Shown: piece after piece, positions 1-8,759 of the stretch | Numbering within the stretch: the stretch's first letter is position 1 | How the letters are laid out: each line of letters begins with the position of its first letter | NCBI GenBank assembly: GCA_030407315.1 | Contig: JALQPE010001702.1 | Span: forward strand, 62,001 to 126,000 | DNA: 64,000 bases | From: Asparagopsis taxiformis | Lineage: Eukaryota > Rhodophyta > Florideophyceae > Bonnemaisoniales > Bonnemaisoniaceae | Direction: 5' to 3' | Notes under the pieces: generated by a model | Seen by the model: only the letters and a program-made list of their open reading frames with translations | Told to the model about the DNA's origin: nothing | Databases searched by the model: none | Position numbers and translations under genes: made by a program

Positions 1-475
1 GATTGGTGAGTTTGGCGTATATATCGCGAATGAAAGTGCATTTCGATTCGTTGCATGCAGTTTGTGCGGTGCGTGTGGCGGTGAGTGGGATTTTTCAACA
101 CCCGATTCAGAGGTGTTTAGCGGTTTTTTCAAGTTGATTTACTTGTGTGCAAATTGATGCTTTTTTTCGGGCCGTGTGCTGCGCAGATTGTGAATCTCCA
201 CACGCTGCTCGTCATCTTCCACATGACATGCCGATCTCAATTGTGATGCCGCGTCGATTTCGTTGCAGACGCTCGTGGAATGCGCCACTTTGTCTATCTA
301 CGCTTCATGTCGCAGTCGCATGACATGGACAAGTGTGTTCACAAATCAACGCAACACGCAATGCTTCCCGTTTTATTTCAAGAATTCACCATTCGTGTTT
401 GGAAATTACATCATCGAAACAACAGTGCTACTACACCCCGCAGCGATCCAAACCGGCCATGATCACTGAAGCAGG
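1..475. other. Intergenic or upstream sequence, no gene seen
   Basis: No reading frame here resembles a protein family, and no RNA gene or repeat was recognised. The short frames from about 263 onward have no protein-like composition. The stretch probably holds the 3' flank of the small minus-strand gene at 476-718 and the edge of an unseen neighbour. Confidence 0.5.
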
Positions 476-718
476 CTACACTAAGCGACGATTCAATACA
501 CATCTCTTCTGCGGCTTGTCCAGCACCAGCTTGGCGAGACATGCCGACAGCACAAGCAGTCCGGCCAGAGCGACGGAGCTTGCGGCGGCGAGCACGGCCG
601 GCTGTGAGGGCGTGCGAGCAAAGGTCGCGACGGGACGAATGCGGGCCGCGACGCGTGTCACGCCGTTGAGCGATAGTTTGGCGGCTTTGAATCGGACGTT
701 TGGCGGTGGTGGTGACAT
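476..718 (-). CDS. Small predicted membrane protein, possibly organelle-targeted
   Basis: Codes for 80 residues. The first 37 are rich in Arg, Ala, Ser and Thr with no acidic residue, as in plastid or mitochondrial targeting peptides. One hydrophobic segment follows (about residues 40-63, starting PAVLAAASSVALAGLLVL), then a short basic tail ending CVLNRRLV. The GC-rich third positions match neighbouring genes. I do not recognise the family. An imported small inner-membrane or thylakoid protein is possible, but that rests only on composition. It could be a chance open frame. Confidence 0.4.
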   Translation of the reverse strand: MSPPPPNVRFKAAKLSLNGVTRVAARIRPVATFARTPSQPAVLAAASSVALAGLLVLSACLAKLVLDKPQKRCVLNRRLV

Positions 719-1519
719 GATGCTATGCGAAGACTCGGTAGGCTGTGATGTTTGTCATGCGTGTCGCCTTTTATGCGTATGGCAGCGGGAGATTGCGAAT
801 TGGAATAGCAGATGGTGCCGTTTGCGGCGCCGTTTTGCGATGTTGTGCAGGGATGTGTGCGCAGTATCTCGCGTCTGCGCGCTGTTGTACGTGGCGATGG
901 AGCGGTTGCTGCGTGGGCCGCGCGTATCGGGGGCGGACAAGTGGCGCGCGGGCGGGACGGCTTACCGTCGGTGATGGAAGCTGGTCAGCGGTTGTTACTG
1001 ATCGGTGCATTTTACAGTACAGATTGGATGCTTGGTACGGGTAGATGTAAGTTGCTGAGACCAATGATTGGTTTGCGGTGTGTTGTGGATGCATTGTTGT
1101 ACTGTACAGTACGGTATAATCAGGGAAAATCAGGCGATTTGTTATTGCGGCTCGAGTTTATCAAGGTAAGCAGGACAATCTCACGATGGCGGTGCGTATG
1201 GTGCATGGAGGCGAAAACGAGTGTCAGTGTACAGTACATACACTGGAGGTTTGTTCGAGAGGCGCGGAAGACGACCTGTTTGAGAAGTGCTCAAAATGTA
1301 ATTTGCATGATATTGATACATGATGAGCAGTGTAATGGCCATCAACTGTACAGTTATGTAACAAGAATGGATACTGCAATAGTGTCCATGCGATGGCCAC
1401 TACTCTTAATATACATATATATACAATAATAACCAAACTAGCACCATACACCTTCCCGCCGTCCAAACTCAATCCCACACCACCATCCGCCATCCTCCCC
1501 ACCCAACAGCGCACTTGAA
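719..1519. other. Intergenic region upstream of the GT14 gene
   Basis: About 800 bases with no convincing gene. Overlapping frames on both strands lack family resemblance. The last 120 bases hold an AT-rich TATA-like tract and then a C-rich leader running into the start codon at 1520, so this is probably promoter and 5' UTR. Confidence 0.5.
1408..1425 (+). promoter_or_regulatory. TATA-like AT tract
   Basis: An alternating tract (aatatacatatatatac) lies about 100 bases before the ATG of the GT14 gene, in otherwise mixed sequence. It resembles a TATA element and is followed by a pyrimidine-rich leader. Assignment is by position and composition only. Confidence 0.35.
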
Positions 1520-2755
1520 ATGGCGCTCGGCATATCCAATTCCCGTCACACCATCATCTCCAACAAATCCGCCCACACTCTCACCCGCACGATCCTCTTC
1601 GTCCTCAGCACGGTCCTGCTCACCGTCTATCTAGATCACAACTTCAACAGCGCCGCCATCCCTCTGTCGACGAGCAGCGTACATCTCGCCGCGATAACGC
1701 ACGCAACGATCCCCAAGCACGTGACGACGTCCAGCGCCCATTCCGATGCCAACATCGCCTACTTTCTCCAGCTCACCAACACCACCGCCTTCCATCTGCC
1801 GCGACTCATCGCGCGTCTGCACCATCCGCACAACGTGTTCGCCGTCCATTTCGACACCAAGGTCTCGCAGAATGACATCTCCAGTATCATCGCCGACGCC
1901 CATCGACGCACCCCCGCCGCCATGCACAACCTCTACGTCATCCCCTCCCACATCGTCTCCTACGCCGGCTACAGCATGGTCATCAACACCCTCACCGGCA
2001 TGCAGGCGCTGCTCGACCTCGCCGACCGTCATCCGTGGGACTTTTTCATCAATCTCAGCGGCTCCGATTATCCGCTCGTCAACGGCACCACCCAGCGCAC
2101 CATCCTCGGTAAATACAAGGGCTCCGATCGAAACTTTTTCCGCGTCGCTGTCAATCGTCGTTGGCGTCCCTTCTTCGTCGAGCGTGCCAGAACCTTCATT
2201 CTGGACGAGGTGATGACCCATGTGAGTGACGATGGAAACCTTTTCACATCCGCGACCGATAATCCCGTCGCCAATACCTCACTGCCCTTTGAGCCCGTCT
2301 ACGCTTCCGCGTGGATGAGTCTCACCCGTGAATTTGTCCAGTTTGCCGCCACGTCCGATTTCTCTAGGTTGCTCAGCGTCGTGTTTGGCTATATGAAAGC
2401 TGCCGATGAACACTTTTTTATCTCCCTCGCCTATAACACCCCGCGCTGGCGGAAGAGCCTCGTGTGGTCCTGTTTGCGTCTCAACGTCTGGGAGGAAGGC
2501 GGCGAGAAATCAGGTGGACGTCCCTTCTTTTTGGATCAGAAAACGCCAGATGGTCGTTTCCGCTTCTGGCATATTATGCAGCATTCAAACCATTTGCATG
2601 CGCGAAAGTTCAGAGAGCCAGACTCTGACACTATGGATGCAATCGATGCCATTGCAGACGATCCCAAACACAATGCTAGGGTCGCTGCCGGCATTCAGGC
2701 ACAAGTTGACAAAGCTGATGCATTGGCTGGCAAGCAACCGCCAGTCAATTGGTAG
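1520..2755 (+). CDS. GT14-family glycosyltransferase (core-2/I-branching or xylosyltransferase-like)
   Basis: Codes for 411 residues. A short basic N-terminus precedes one hydrophobic anchor (about residues 22-38, TRTILFVLSTVLLTVYL), giving a type II Golgi membrane protein. The luminal part has GT14 features: 'IAYFLQLT' at the domain start, 'VFAVHFDTK', 'DFFINLSGSDYPLV' and a late 'DEHFF' acidic motif. GT14 enzymes transfer GlcNAc or xylose from UDP-sugars to glycans or proteoglycan cores. In an alga, a role in wall or secreted polysaccharide is plausible, but acceptor and sugar cannot be read from sequence. The frame is intronless and the first ATG precedes the membrane anchor. The family call is firm; the specificity is open. 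Confidence 0.85.
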   Translation: MALGISNSRHTIISNKSAHTLTRTILFVLSTVLLTVYLDHNFNSAAIPLSTSSVHLAAITHATIPKHVTTSSAHSDANIAYFLQLTNTTAFHLPRLIARLHHPHNVFAVHFDTKVSQNDISSIIADAHRRTPAAMHNLYVIPSHIVSYAGYSMVINTLTGMQALLDLADRHPWDFFINLSGSDYPLVNGTTQRTILGKYKGSDRNFFRVAVNRRWRPFFVERARTFILDEVMTHVSDDGNLFTSATDNPVANTSLPFEPVYASAWMSLTREFVQFAATSDFSRLLSVVFGYMKAADEHFFISLAYNTPRWRKSLVWSCLRLNVWEEGGEKSGGRPFFLDQKTPDGRFRFWHIMQHSNHLHARKFREPDSDTMDAIDAIADDPKHNARVAAGIQAQVDKADALAGKQPPVNW

Positions 2756-3153
2756 CGTCTTGCTCACCCTCTTGTACAACAATTTTTTTCATGTTTATTG
2801 CTTATCTCCAGCTGGCATTCCTGCAACAATTTTGGCCGTCGTCTGGTACCTGCACTTCAATTAACTTGTTTATACAGTCATGTTGCTTCAGACACTCACC
2901 GCTATGAAACGTTTTGATGTTTCCTCGATGTAAACGTACCGTAATTTCTCGATTCACCAGCGTTCAAGAATGTCATCTCCTCACATGTGCAATGTGTTTA
3001 GTTTAGTGATTCTCTTTCAATAGATCAGCAAGCATATCTGAACTGTACAAGTTTATGTAGTTGCCTTTCATATCACGATTGTGTTACTCTATTGATTTTC
3101 ACCACATTTCAAACGCACCGGTGTGCTCTTCGACTCGGAGGTTCAACCTGATC
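2756..3153. other. 3' flanks of two convergent genes
   Basis: About 400 bases between the stop codons of the GT14 gene and the OST48 gene. The stretch is AT-richer than the coding regions and has no credible reading frame, as expected for two 3' UTRs facing each other. Confidence 0.6.
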
Positions 3154-4464
3154 CTAGTCCTGTTTCCCCGCGTGATTCTGATCTCTCTGTCCACCATACA
3201 GCAACACTAGCCCCATGAGCAACACACCAACGAGCATAGAGAACGCCGACGCATAATATGGAGCAGCAGTAGGAATGAAGCGCTCATATTCATTATGCAG
3301 ATACGGACGAACCGGCACCACTTCCGACAGCACAATGGGAGATACACCAGGACGGAAATACTGCAGACTAAACTTATATACGCCAATCTGATCTGGAATT
3401 GGAATCGTTGCAGTATACGTACCATTACTATTTGCGGTGTCCAGTAGACGCGTCCGCACCCACGGATTCAACATGACAAATTCCAGCTGAATATCGTCGG
3501 CACGATACGGAATCCAGCGATCCGTCCTTCCATCCCATGAATGAATATCGATCGAGAACGAAATTTCATCCTTGACACGAAATTGATCGAGCACCAACCC
3601 AGAAGCATCAACGCTTGAATATTGCATATTACTAGTTCGCAGCACACCGGCATACCCGAGCGTCCAGGCCAGAAAAGAGGTCATAGCTTCTTCATGCAGC
3701 GCGCCACCTTTTTCAAAAACGCGATCGGACAACGCATGAAAGCTGCCAAAATAGGCCGCTCGAGACCCGACGCGCGTGGACAACGCCGCCGCAAGCACCG
3801 AAGCAGTGCCGGACACCCGTGGAATCTTGTCCAGATTCTTGGATACATCGTGCGAAAAACTGGAACCGGCACCCCATATGACGCTGTCCACGAGTTCATT
3901 ATCGGCAAACAGCGTCGCGCCGGGGCCGGAGAACAGAATTGGCGCGTCGGGAGCGTGCGCAGCCTCGCCGAATAGGAATTTGGAGGCGTGTAAACCGCCC
4001 GCGCGTATAAAGTTCTCGCCGGGAATGTCGATATCGGTGACGGTGTTTTGGTAGTCGATCATGTAGTTTCCCTGCGTGTCAAGATCGACGCCGATGCTTT
4101 CGGCGATCTCTGTGGTGTATGAAGAGAATTTAGTCGAGGCGGTCACGAATAGATTGTGACCGGCGTCGACAAATTTGAGGATGGAGCGCAGCGGTAGCTT
4201 GTTTTTGAGAGAGGTTGAGGTCGGACACAGGAGCACGAGGGCGTCATAGTTGAATTGTCCATCGCTGCTGAGTGCAATGTCGTCGCTGTTGGCGGGTTTG
4301 AAATCAACGGTGCGACCGAGGGATTGTATTGAATTGATGAAGCGGGAATGCGAAGAGCGTACGTCATCGCTTTCACCAATGACGAGAATTGGTTTCTGGG
4401 AGACCGCGGCGCAGATCTGGATTGATGCCAGCAGGCAGAGAGATATAAGCAAGCCTGTGTGCAT
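3154..4464 (-). CDS. OST48: Oligosaccharyltransferase 48 kDa subunit (OST48/WBP1/DDOST)
   Basis: Codes for 436 residues. A signal peptide (about 1-20, LLISLCLLASIQICA) leads a luminal domain opening 'KPILVIGESDD' and containing 'YDALVLLCPTS' and 'GHNLFVTAST', the typical OST48 start. Near the C-terminus 'PYYASAFSMLVGVLLMGLVLL' forms the single membrane span, followed by a short hydrophilic tail. OST48 is a structural, non-catalytic subunit of the ER complex that moves the lipid-linked oligosaccharide onto Asn-X-Ser/Thr sites of nascent proteins. Length and architecture match the family. Single exon; high confidence. Confidence 0.96.
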   Translation of the reverse strand: MHTGLLISLCLLASIQICAAVSQKPILVIGESDDVRSSHSRFINSIQSLGRTVDFKPANSDDIALSSDGQFNYDALVLLCPTSTSLKNKLPLRSILKFVDAGHNLFVTASTKFSSYTTEIAESIGVDLDTQGNYMIDYQNTVTDIDIPGENFIRAGGLHASKFLFGEAAHAPDAPILFSGPGATLFADNELVDSVIWGAGSSFSHDVSKNLDKIPRVSGTASVLAAALSTRVGSRAAYFGSFHALSDRVFEKGGALHEEAMTSFLAWTLGYAGVLRTSNMQYSSVDASGLVLDQFRVKDEISFSIDIHSWDGRTDRWIPYRADDIQLEFVMLNPWVRTRLLDTANSNGTYTATIPIPDQIGVYKFSLQYFRPGVSPIVLSEVVPVRPYLHNEYERFIPTAAPYYASAFSMLVGVLLMGLVLLYGGQRDQNHAGKQD

Positions 4465-4698
4465 GTTTAGAGGGATTTACAGACGACTACAGATATCTTC
4501 TGCGCGCTGCGGCATGTCGAGGGATGTCCCAATTTCGGTGACAATATGGTCCAATTGAGCCGCCAAAGAGATTGATGTCTTTGCTACGCATTGTTGTTGA
4601 CTGTCTCGGATGTATGGACCGAAAGGGCCTTCCGGACAAATTTGTGGCGGATCAAATCCCTCCAACTCGTTTTTGTTTTAGTTCATAAATTGACCAAG

Positions 4699-5793
4699 TT
4701 ACTCTACATCATTACATTGCGCAAGTTTCTCCGCCTTTGCCTTCTCCTCTGCCAACTTGATGCGCTTAGCTCTCTTTTCCGAAATGACATGTGTCGGCAC
4801 AGTCCCGGCCAACACGCGACTCTCAAAAGAAATGCCATCAAAATCGCATCTCTCCGCCAATAAATCCGCCACCTTTCTAAACTCTTCAAACGACCTACAT
4901 TTCGCCACCTCCCCATTCAAATCCATATTGACATCCAACCTGCTCCGAAACATCTTAAACAAATGCAACCGAACCATCCTCAACGGCGTACCATACTTCT
5001 CCGCCAACTGCAGATACTCCCTGGCCAGCTGCATTCTACTAGGCATCTCTGCATCACCCTTATAAAACGTCGCCGGATTATCCAACAAAGCCCAAGCCGA
5101 CATGACAGCATCAGCCCCGGTCGCCTCAATCGCAGCCTCGGCATCCGCCAGGCATCTCACATTGCCGTTAGCAATCACAGGAATCGACAGCGCATTCTTC
5201 ACAGCACGAATGGCCTGCCAATCTGCCGGGGGCGCGTCCTTGCCCTTTTGCTCCCTCGTACGTCCATGCACGGCGATGAGCGACGCGCCGGCCTGCTCGA
5301 GCATTTTCGCGTAGGCGACGGTGCGGTCCAGACTGGGAAAGACACGAATTTTGCACCAAATGGGCACGTCGAGTTCGCGCGCCGCAGTGCTAACAATGTC
5401 GTGTAGTAGATCCCACTCGTCCTGCAGGAACGAGCCGTAGTTTCCGCGCCGCGCAATGCCCTGCGGACAGCCGAGGTTGAGATCGATGACGTCGACGCGA
5501 TGCTGGATGTGCCGCGCAGCTTCCACGAGTACTTTGGCGTCATTTGCGCAGAACTGCGCCGCGACAGGACGGTCCTCGTCGTTTGTCGTGAAATGCTCCT
5601 GCCGGTATTTGGCGTCTCGGACAAAGATCTTCGAATTGAGCATTGGCGTGTATGCCAGCGTCGCGCCGTAGCGACGACATAGCTCCCGGAAGGCGAGCTC
5701 GGATCCGTCCACCATTGGCGCGACCACGTATCGCGGAGAACCTATCCTTCGCCATACCTCCCAGGCAGTGGCTGCTTTGCTCGCTTGCGACAT
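4699..5793 (-). CDS. DUS1: tRNA-dihydrouridine synthase, DUS1 type
   Basis: Codes for 364 residues. The FMN-dependent TIM barrel begins 'VVAPMVDGSELAFRELCRR' (about 23-41). It carries 'DLNLGCPQ' with the catalytic Cys near residue 109, 'WCKIR' near 146-150 and 'AVHGRTREQ' near 174-182. The 'PQGIARRGNYGSFL' segment is characteristic of eukaryotic Dus1, which reduces uridines 16 and 17 of the tRNA D-loop using NAD(P)H. A Lys/Glu-rich C-terminal tail follows the helical domain. No intron is needed. It is divergent from the membrane-protein gene at 6167, with 373 bases between starts. Confidence 0.95.
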   Translation of the reverse strand: MSQASKAATAWEVWRRIGSPRYVVAPMVDGSELAFRELCRRYGATLAYTPMLNSKIFVRDAKYRQEHFTTNDEDRPVAAQFCANDAKVLVEAARHIQHRVDVIDLNLGCPQGIARRGNYGSFLQDEWDLLHDIVSTAARELDVPIWCKIRVFPSLDRTVAYAKMLEQAGASLIAVHGRTREQKGKDAPPADWQAIRAVKNALSIPVIANGNVRCLADAEAAIEATGADAVMSAWALLDNPATFYKGDAEMPSRMQLAREYLQLAEKYGTPLRMVRLHLFKMFRSRLDVNMDLNGEVAKCRSFEEFRKVADLLAERCDFDGISFESRVLAGTVPTHVISEKRAKRIKLAEEKAKAEKLAQCNDVE

Positions 5794-6166
5794 TGGTGAG
5801 CTAGTTTGAAAGCCATTGCTGGTGGGTCATGCGTCGGCCTACGGGCGGAAATGTAGTGTGTGCGTCGTGCGTGGCGGTTGATCGGTGCTCCGCTGGTTGA
5901 CTGTGAGTGGGTAGAAAAAATTTGAAAATTTTGAAATTGGGTGAGTTTCAATCGCGATGACGGGCCACAACTGAAAATTGTACTGACGAAAATAGCTCAT
6001 ACCCTCTTTGTACTAACCTCATTTCGTCCTCCAATTATCATTGTGCGTGCAACGTTGCAATAAATGAGCTACAACCGTTGTCCTCCCAACTTTATTCACT
6101 CCGCATCGGTGACCTAATGCAATCTCTCCCGAGCAGATTGGCTACAACCTGTGGCAGCGGCACAAC
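5794..6166. promoter_or_regulatory. Shared upstream region of DUS1 and the DUF7733-like gene
   Basis: This 373-base divergent spacer holds an AT-rich run at about 5915-5940 (gaaaattttgaaatt) amid mixed sequence. Similar GAAAAT/ATTTTC runs lie upstream of several other genes here. It must carry promoters for both directions. Confidence 0.45.
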
Positions 6167-6838
6167 ATGCGTAACACCGACGGTGACCAGCTACGTCCCG
6201 AACGGCGATGGCTACTTCTGGCATTCGCCCAGATACTCGTCATTGCCTGCGGCGTACTAGCTCTTGGATTTCGCGCAGTACCAAACGTTCAACTGGCAGG
6301 TACGGTAGCAGCGGTGCTATACGTACTGGCCGCAAACTTTGTCCTAGGACCGCGCGAATGTCCCAATCGCAAGCCGAACCGTGTCCTACCGCTCACACAA
6401 GACGGACAACTCAGTCGTGTCATTATACGCACATGCATCGTATGTAGCTTCCTGCTTTCCATAGCGCTTCCGTGGGCGTGGATTTTGTTCTTTTCGCCGA
6501 GCTTTGCGCAGAGACAGCTGCTTAGTCCGCATCTGTTCATGATGATGGTGCAAGTGCTTTTTGAGATTTGGAGCTATCGCGCTACGATTAGCATGCTCAT
6601 TCGTGTTACGATTCCCGTGGCATTTGTGGCGTATAGGATGAAGCTGCTCATTACATGGGTGCAGAAAGTGTTTTTGGTCGTGAGTGACGATACGTCCGAT
6701 TTGGTGATGCGCGTTTTGGCAGTGTCCAACTTGGTGTTCTGGTCGGTCATTCTGTTTTATGTGCTTCTGTTGAAAGTGTGTCCGCCATACTTTCTAGAAA
6801 AGAAGGTTGAAGACAATGCTCATGCGGATAGCAACTGA
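6167..6838 (+). CDS. Multi-pass membrane protein resembling plant DUF7733
   Basis: Codes for 223 residues with about five hydrophobic segments (roughly 16-34, 40-58, 85-107, 119-150 and 189-207). The pattern 'HLFMMMVQVLFE' - 'IRVTIPVAF...R' - 'MRVLAVSNLVFW' matches what I recall of the uncharacterised plant DUF7733 family, which has 'HVFLLASQVFME', 'IRVFVPVFYNSRR' and 'GRVLAVANLAFW' in the same order. Function and membrane location are unknown. The ATG at 6167 is the first in this frame that leaves a normal hydrophilic N-terminus before the first span. The family match is from memory of motif order, so moderate. Confidence 0.7.
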   Translation: MRNTDGDQLRPERRWLLLAFAQILVIACGVLALGFRAVPNVQLAGTVAAVLYVLAANFVLGPRECPNRKPNRVLPLTQDGQLSRVIIRTCIVCSFLLSIALPWAWILFFSPSFAQRQLLSPHLFMMMVQVLFEIWSYRATISMLIRVTIPVAFVAYRMKLLITWVQKVFLVVSDDTSDLVMRVLAVSNLVFWSVILFYVLLLKVCPPYFLEKKVEDNAHADSN

Positions 6839-7521
6839 TCTTTTCTGCCAGAGGATTTTTTCGATCTTTTCTATCCGAGTGTTTGGTCGGTATTTAAGCC
6901 AATGTGTACACGGTGGTCTACTTGGATTATTTGGGATGATGGAGGTAACGTATTCAAAATATACATCTACTGTCATGCCGAGCAAGAATGTTGTTGTTTA
7001 CAAATTCTTAAAGACAACGGGGATATATGTGTAGCGATAAACTTTCATATATCAAATTCTGCCAGTGAAATCGCCAGTTATGCACCAGGCCCACGCGTCG
7101 AATTCGTGATGGGCAAGACATGGAAGGGGTTTCCGGAAGTGTCAATTTGGCAAAGCGGCACACCACATCAGCGGACGGTATAAAACTACTGTCAACGTCA
7201 AACACAATGACGATTGCAATAAATGAAAATGAACTTGCATCCACATTTTGGCAACAGTCTCTTATGAAGAGCCATCGCCACCAGTTCACGACACGTGTAG
7301 TATTTTCAAAATAGGACAGCCTGTCATCAAATACTAAGAAAATTGTAAAGTTTGACGTGAATGTCTGTGTACGTACGGAAAGAGATCAGGTCTGGGAGGA
7401 TGGCCAACGTTTAAGCACCCAACTCTTCTCTTTGATGCCCCATTGCGCTCCCCGTCCCGACCTCAATTAACGGCAGTTCGCCCTGCAATACGATGAAATT
7501 CCTTGCACAACTATTACGAGA
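6839..7521. other. Intergenic region upstream of TAF6
   Basis: About 680 bases with no credible gene, no RNA gene recognised and no repeat. It contains AT-rich stretches, including a 'tattttcaaaata' run near 7300-7312 about 215 bases before TAF6. Probably 3' UTR of the preceding gene plus the TAF6 promoter. Confidence 0.5.
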
Positions 7522-8733
7522 ATGAACAATGTAAACGCCGCCCACGCGGAGCGCCGTCAAGATTATCCGCCAAGACTAGCCGAAGAGTTTATCCAAGTTG
7601 TCGCACAGAGCATTCCCGGTCTCCTTCCGCTCAAGCCGGAAGTTTCAAAGGCGCTGGCACCCGACGCAGAATACCGATTGCGCGAGGTCATTCAGCGAGC
7701 CAAACTGTACATGCAACATTCCAAGCGAAACACCCTCTCTGTCACCGACGTTGCGGCTGCGAGCAAGGCGCAGGATAATCAGATCAATATTTCCTTCGGC
7801 TCCCGCGGAAAGGCAAATCAGTTTGAATATGCCCACACCGCCGGAGTTCCCGGTTTGTATGCGCCCAGAGACTCGGTGCTCGCCTTGGATGATGTCATTT
7901 GTGAAACACTACCGCCCGAGCATCCACCGCCACTGATCTCCACGCAGTGGATTGCAATTAATGGACAGAAAGTGGACGAAACCAACGAGCACCCGCCAAA
8001 TGGCGCTAGATTATCGAGAAATGCTCTGCAAGAATGCGACGCCTTTCGACATTCGATCATGTACGCGATATCAGAGGCGGAAGACGACGAGGAGCAAGTA
8101 GAAGCTGCACTCAAAAGTATCGCCCAAGCTCAAAGCATACAGCCCATGCTACACAGTTTTGTCAATTTCATTCAGCGAATTGTTCACGAACATGCGCGCG
8201 CAGCAGGCAGGACTCAAGTATTGTTCAATGCAACGCGGTTAATATACGCACTATTGATTCACGCCCAGTACGGTGTGGAACTGCACTACGATCGGCTCAT
8301 GCCCGCCCTCCTCACGTGCTTGGTCGGACGACGACTGGGAACGGGCGACCATTGGACGTTGAGGGAGCACGCGGCTGGCGTTTTACGAGAGGCGTTTGAA
8401 AGAAATGCAGATCCCGTCCCCAGGGTGCGGACGACCAAAACGCTGGTGGCAGTGCTCACAGATAAGCAGGCGCCACTTGAGAGCATATTCGGTTGTATAC
8501 ATGGGCTTGCAAATCTCGGCAAGGACGTGTTCAAGTTTCAGTTGCTACCGCACTACCGTGCTTTGTTATGCGGGCTGGAAAGAGCTACCCGGGCAAGTCA
8601 GAATCTGGATGAAGAGCTGCGAATGCTCGTTGAGGAAAAGGTGCGCAGAATTTGTAACGCGATTCAATTTGCCATCACGTTGCATGACGATGTGGATGCG
8701 CGCAGGAACGAGCTTATCGATGTGACGATTTAA
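7522..8733 (+). CDS. TAF6: Transcription initiation factor TFIID subunit 6 (TAF6)
   Basis: Codes for 403 residues. The N-terminal histone fold (about 15-85) includes 'YRLREVIQRAKLYMQHSKRNTLSVTDV', the histone-H4-like half of the TAF6-TAF9 pair. After a linker comes the TAF6 HEAT region: 'HSFVNFIQRIV', 'LHYDRLMPALLTCLVGRRLG', 'HWTLREHAAGVL', 'FGCIHGLANLG'. TAF6 is a core TFIID subunit bridging TAF9 and other TAFs at RNA polymerase II promoters. The protein is shorter than metazoan TAF6, which has a longer tail, but all core parts are present. Its stop codon lies 26 bases from that of the convergent FBPase-like gene. Confidence 0.95.
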   Translation: MNNVNAAHAERRQDYPPRLAEEFIQVVAQSIPGLLPLKPEVSKALAPDAEYRLREVIQRAKLYMQHSKRNTLSVTDVAAASKAQDNQINISFGSRGKANQFEYAHTAGVPGLYAPRDSVLALDDVICETLPPEHPPPLISTQWIAINGQKVDETNEHPPNGARLSRNALQECDAFRHSIMYAISEAEDDEEQVEAALKSIAQAQSIQPMLHSFVNFIQRIVHEHARAAGRTQVLFNATRLIYALLIHAQYGVELHYDRLMPALLTCLVGRRLGTGDHWTLREHAAGVLREAFERNADPVPRVRTTKTLVAVLTDKQAPLESIFGCIHGLANLGKDVFKFQLLPHYRALLCGLERATRASQNLDEELRMLVEEKVRRICNAIQFAITLHDDVDARRNELIDVTI

Positions 8734-8759
8734 GTTGCTGGTAGAGAATGAGCACGCAT

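Noticed and set aside
333..974. 213-codon plus-strand frame near the window start
   Set aside because: Cys/Arg-rich random composition, no family resemblance, overlaps a more protein-like minus-strand frame.
1631..2221. 196-codon minus-strand frame inside the GT14 gene
   Set aside because: Gly/Val/Asp-rich mirror of the Pro/Thr-rich sense codons; a shadow.
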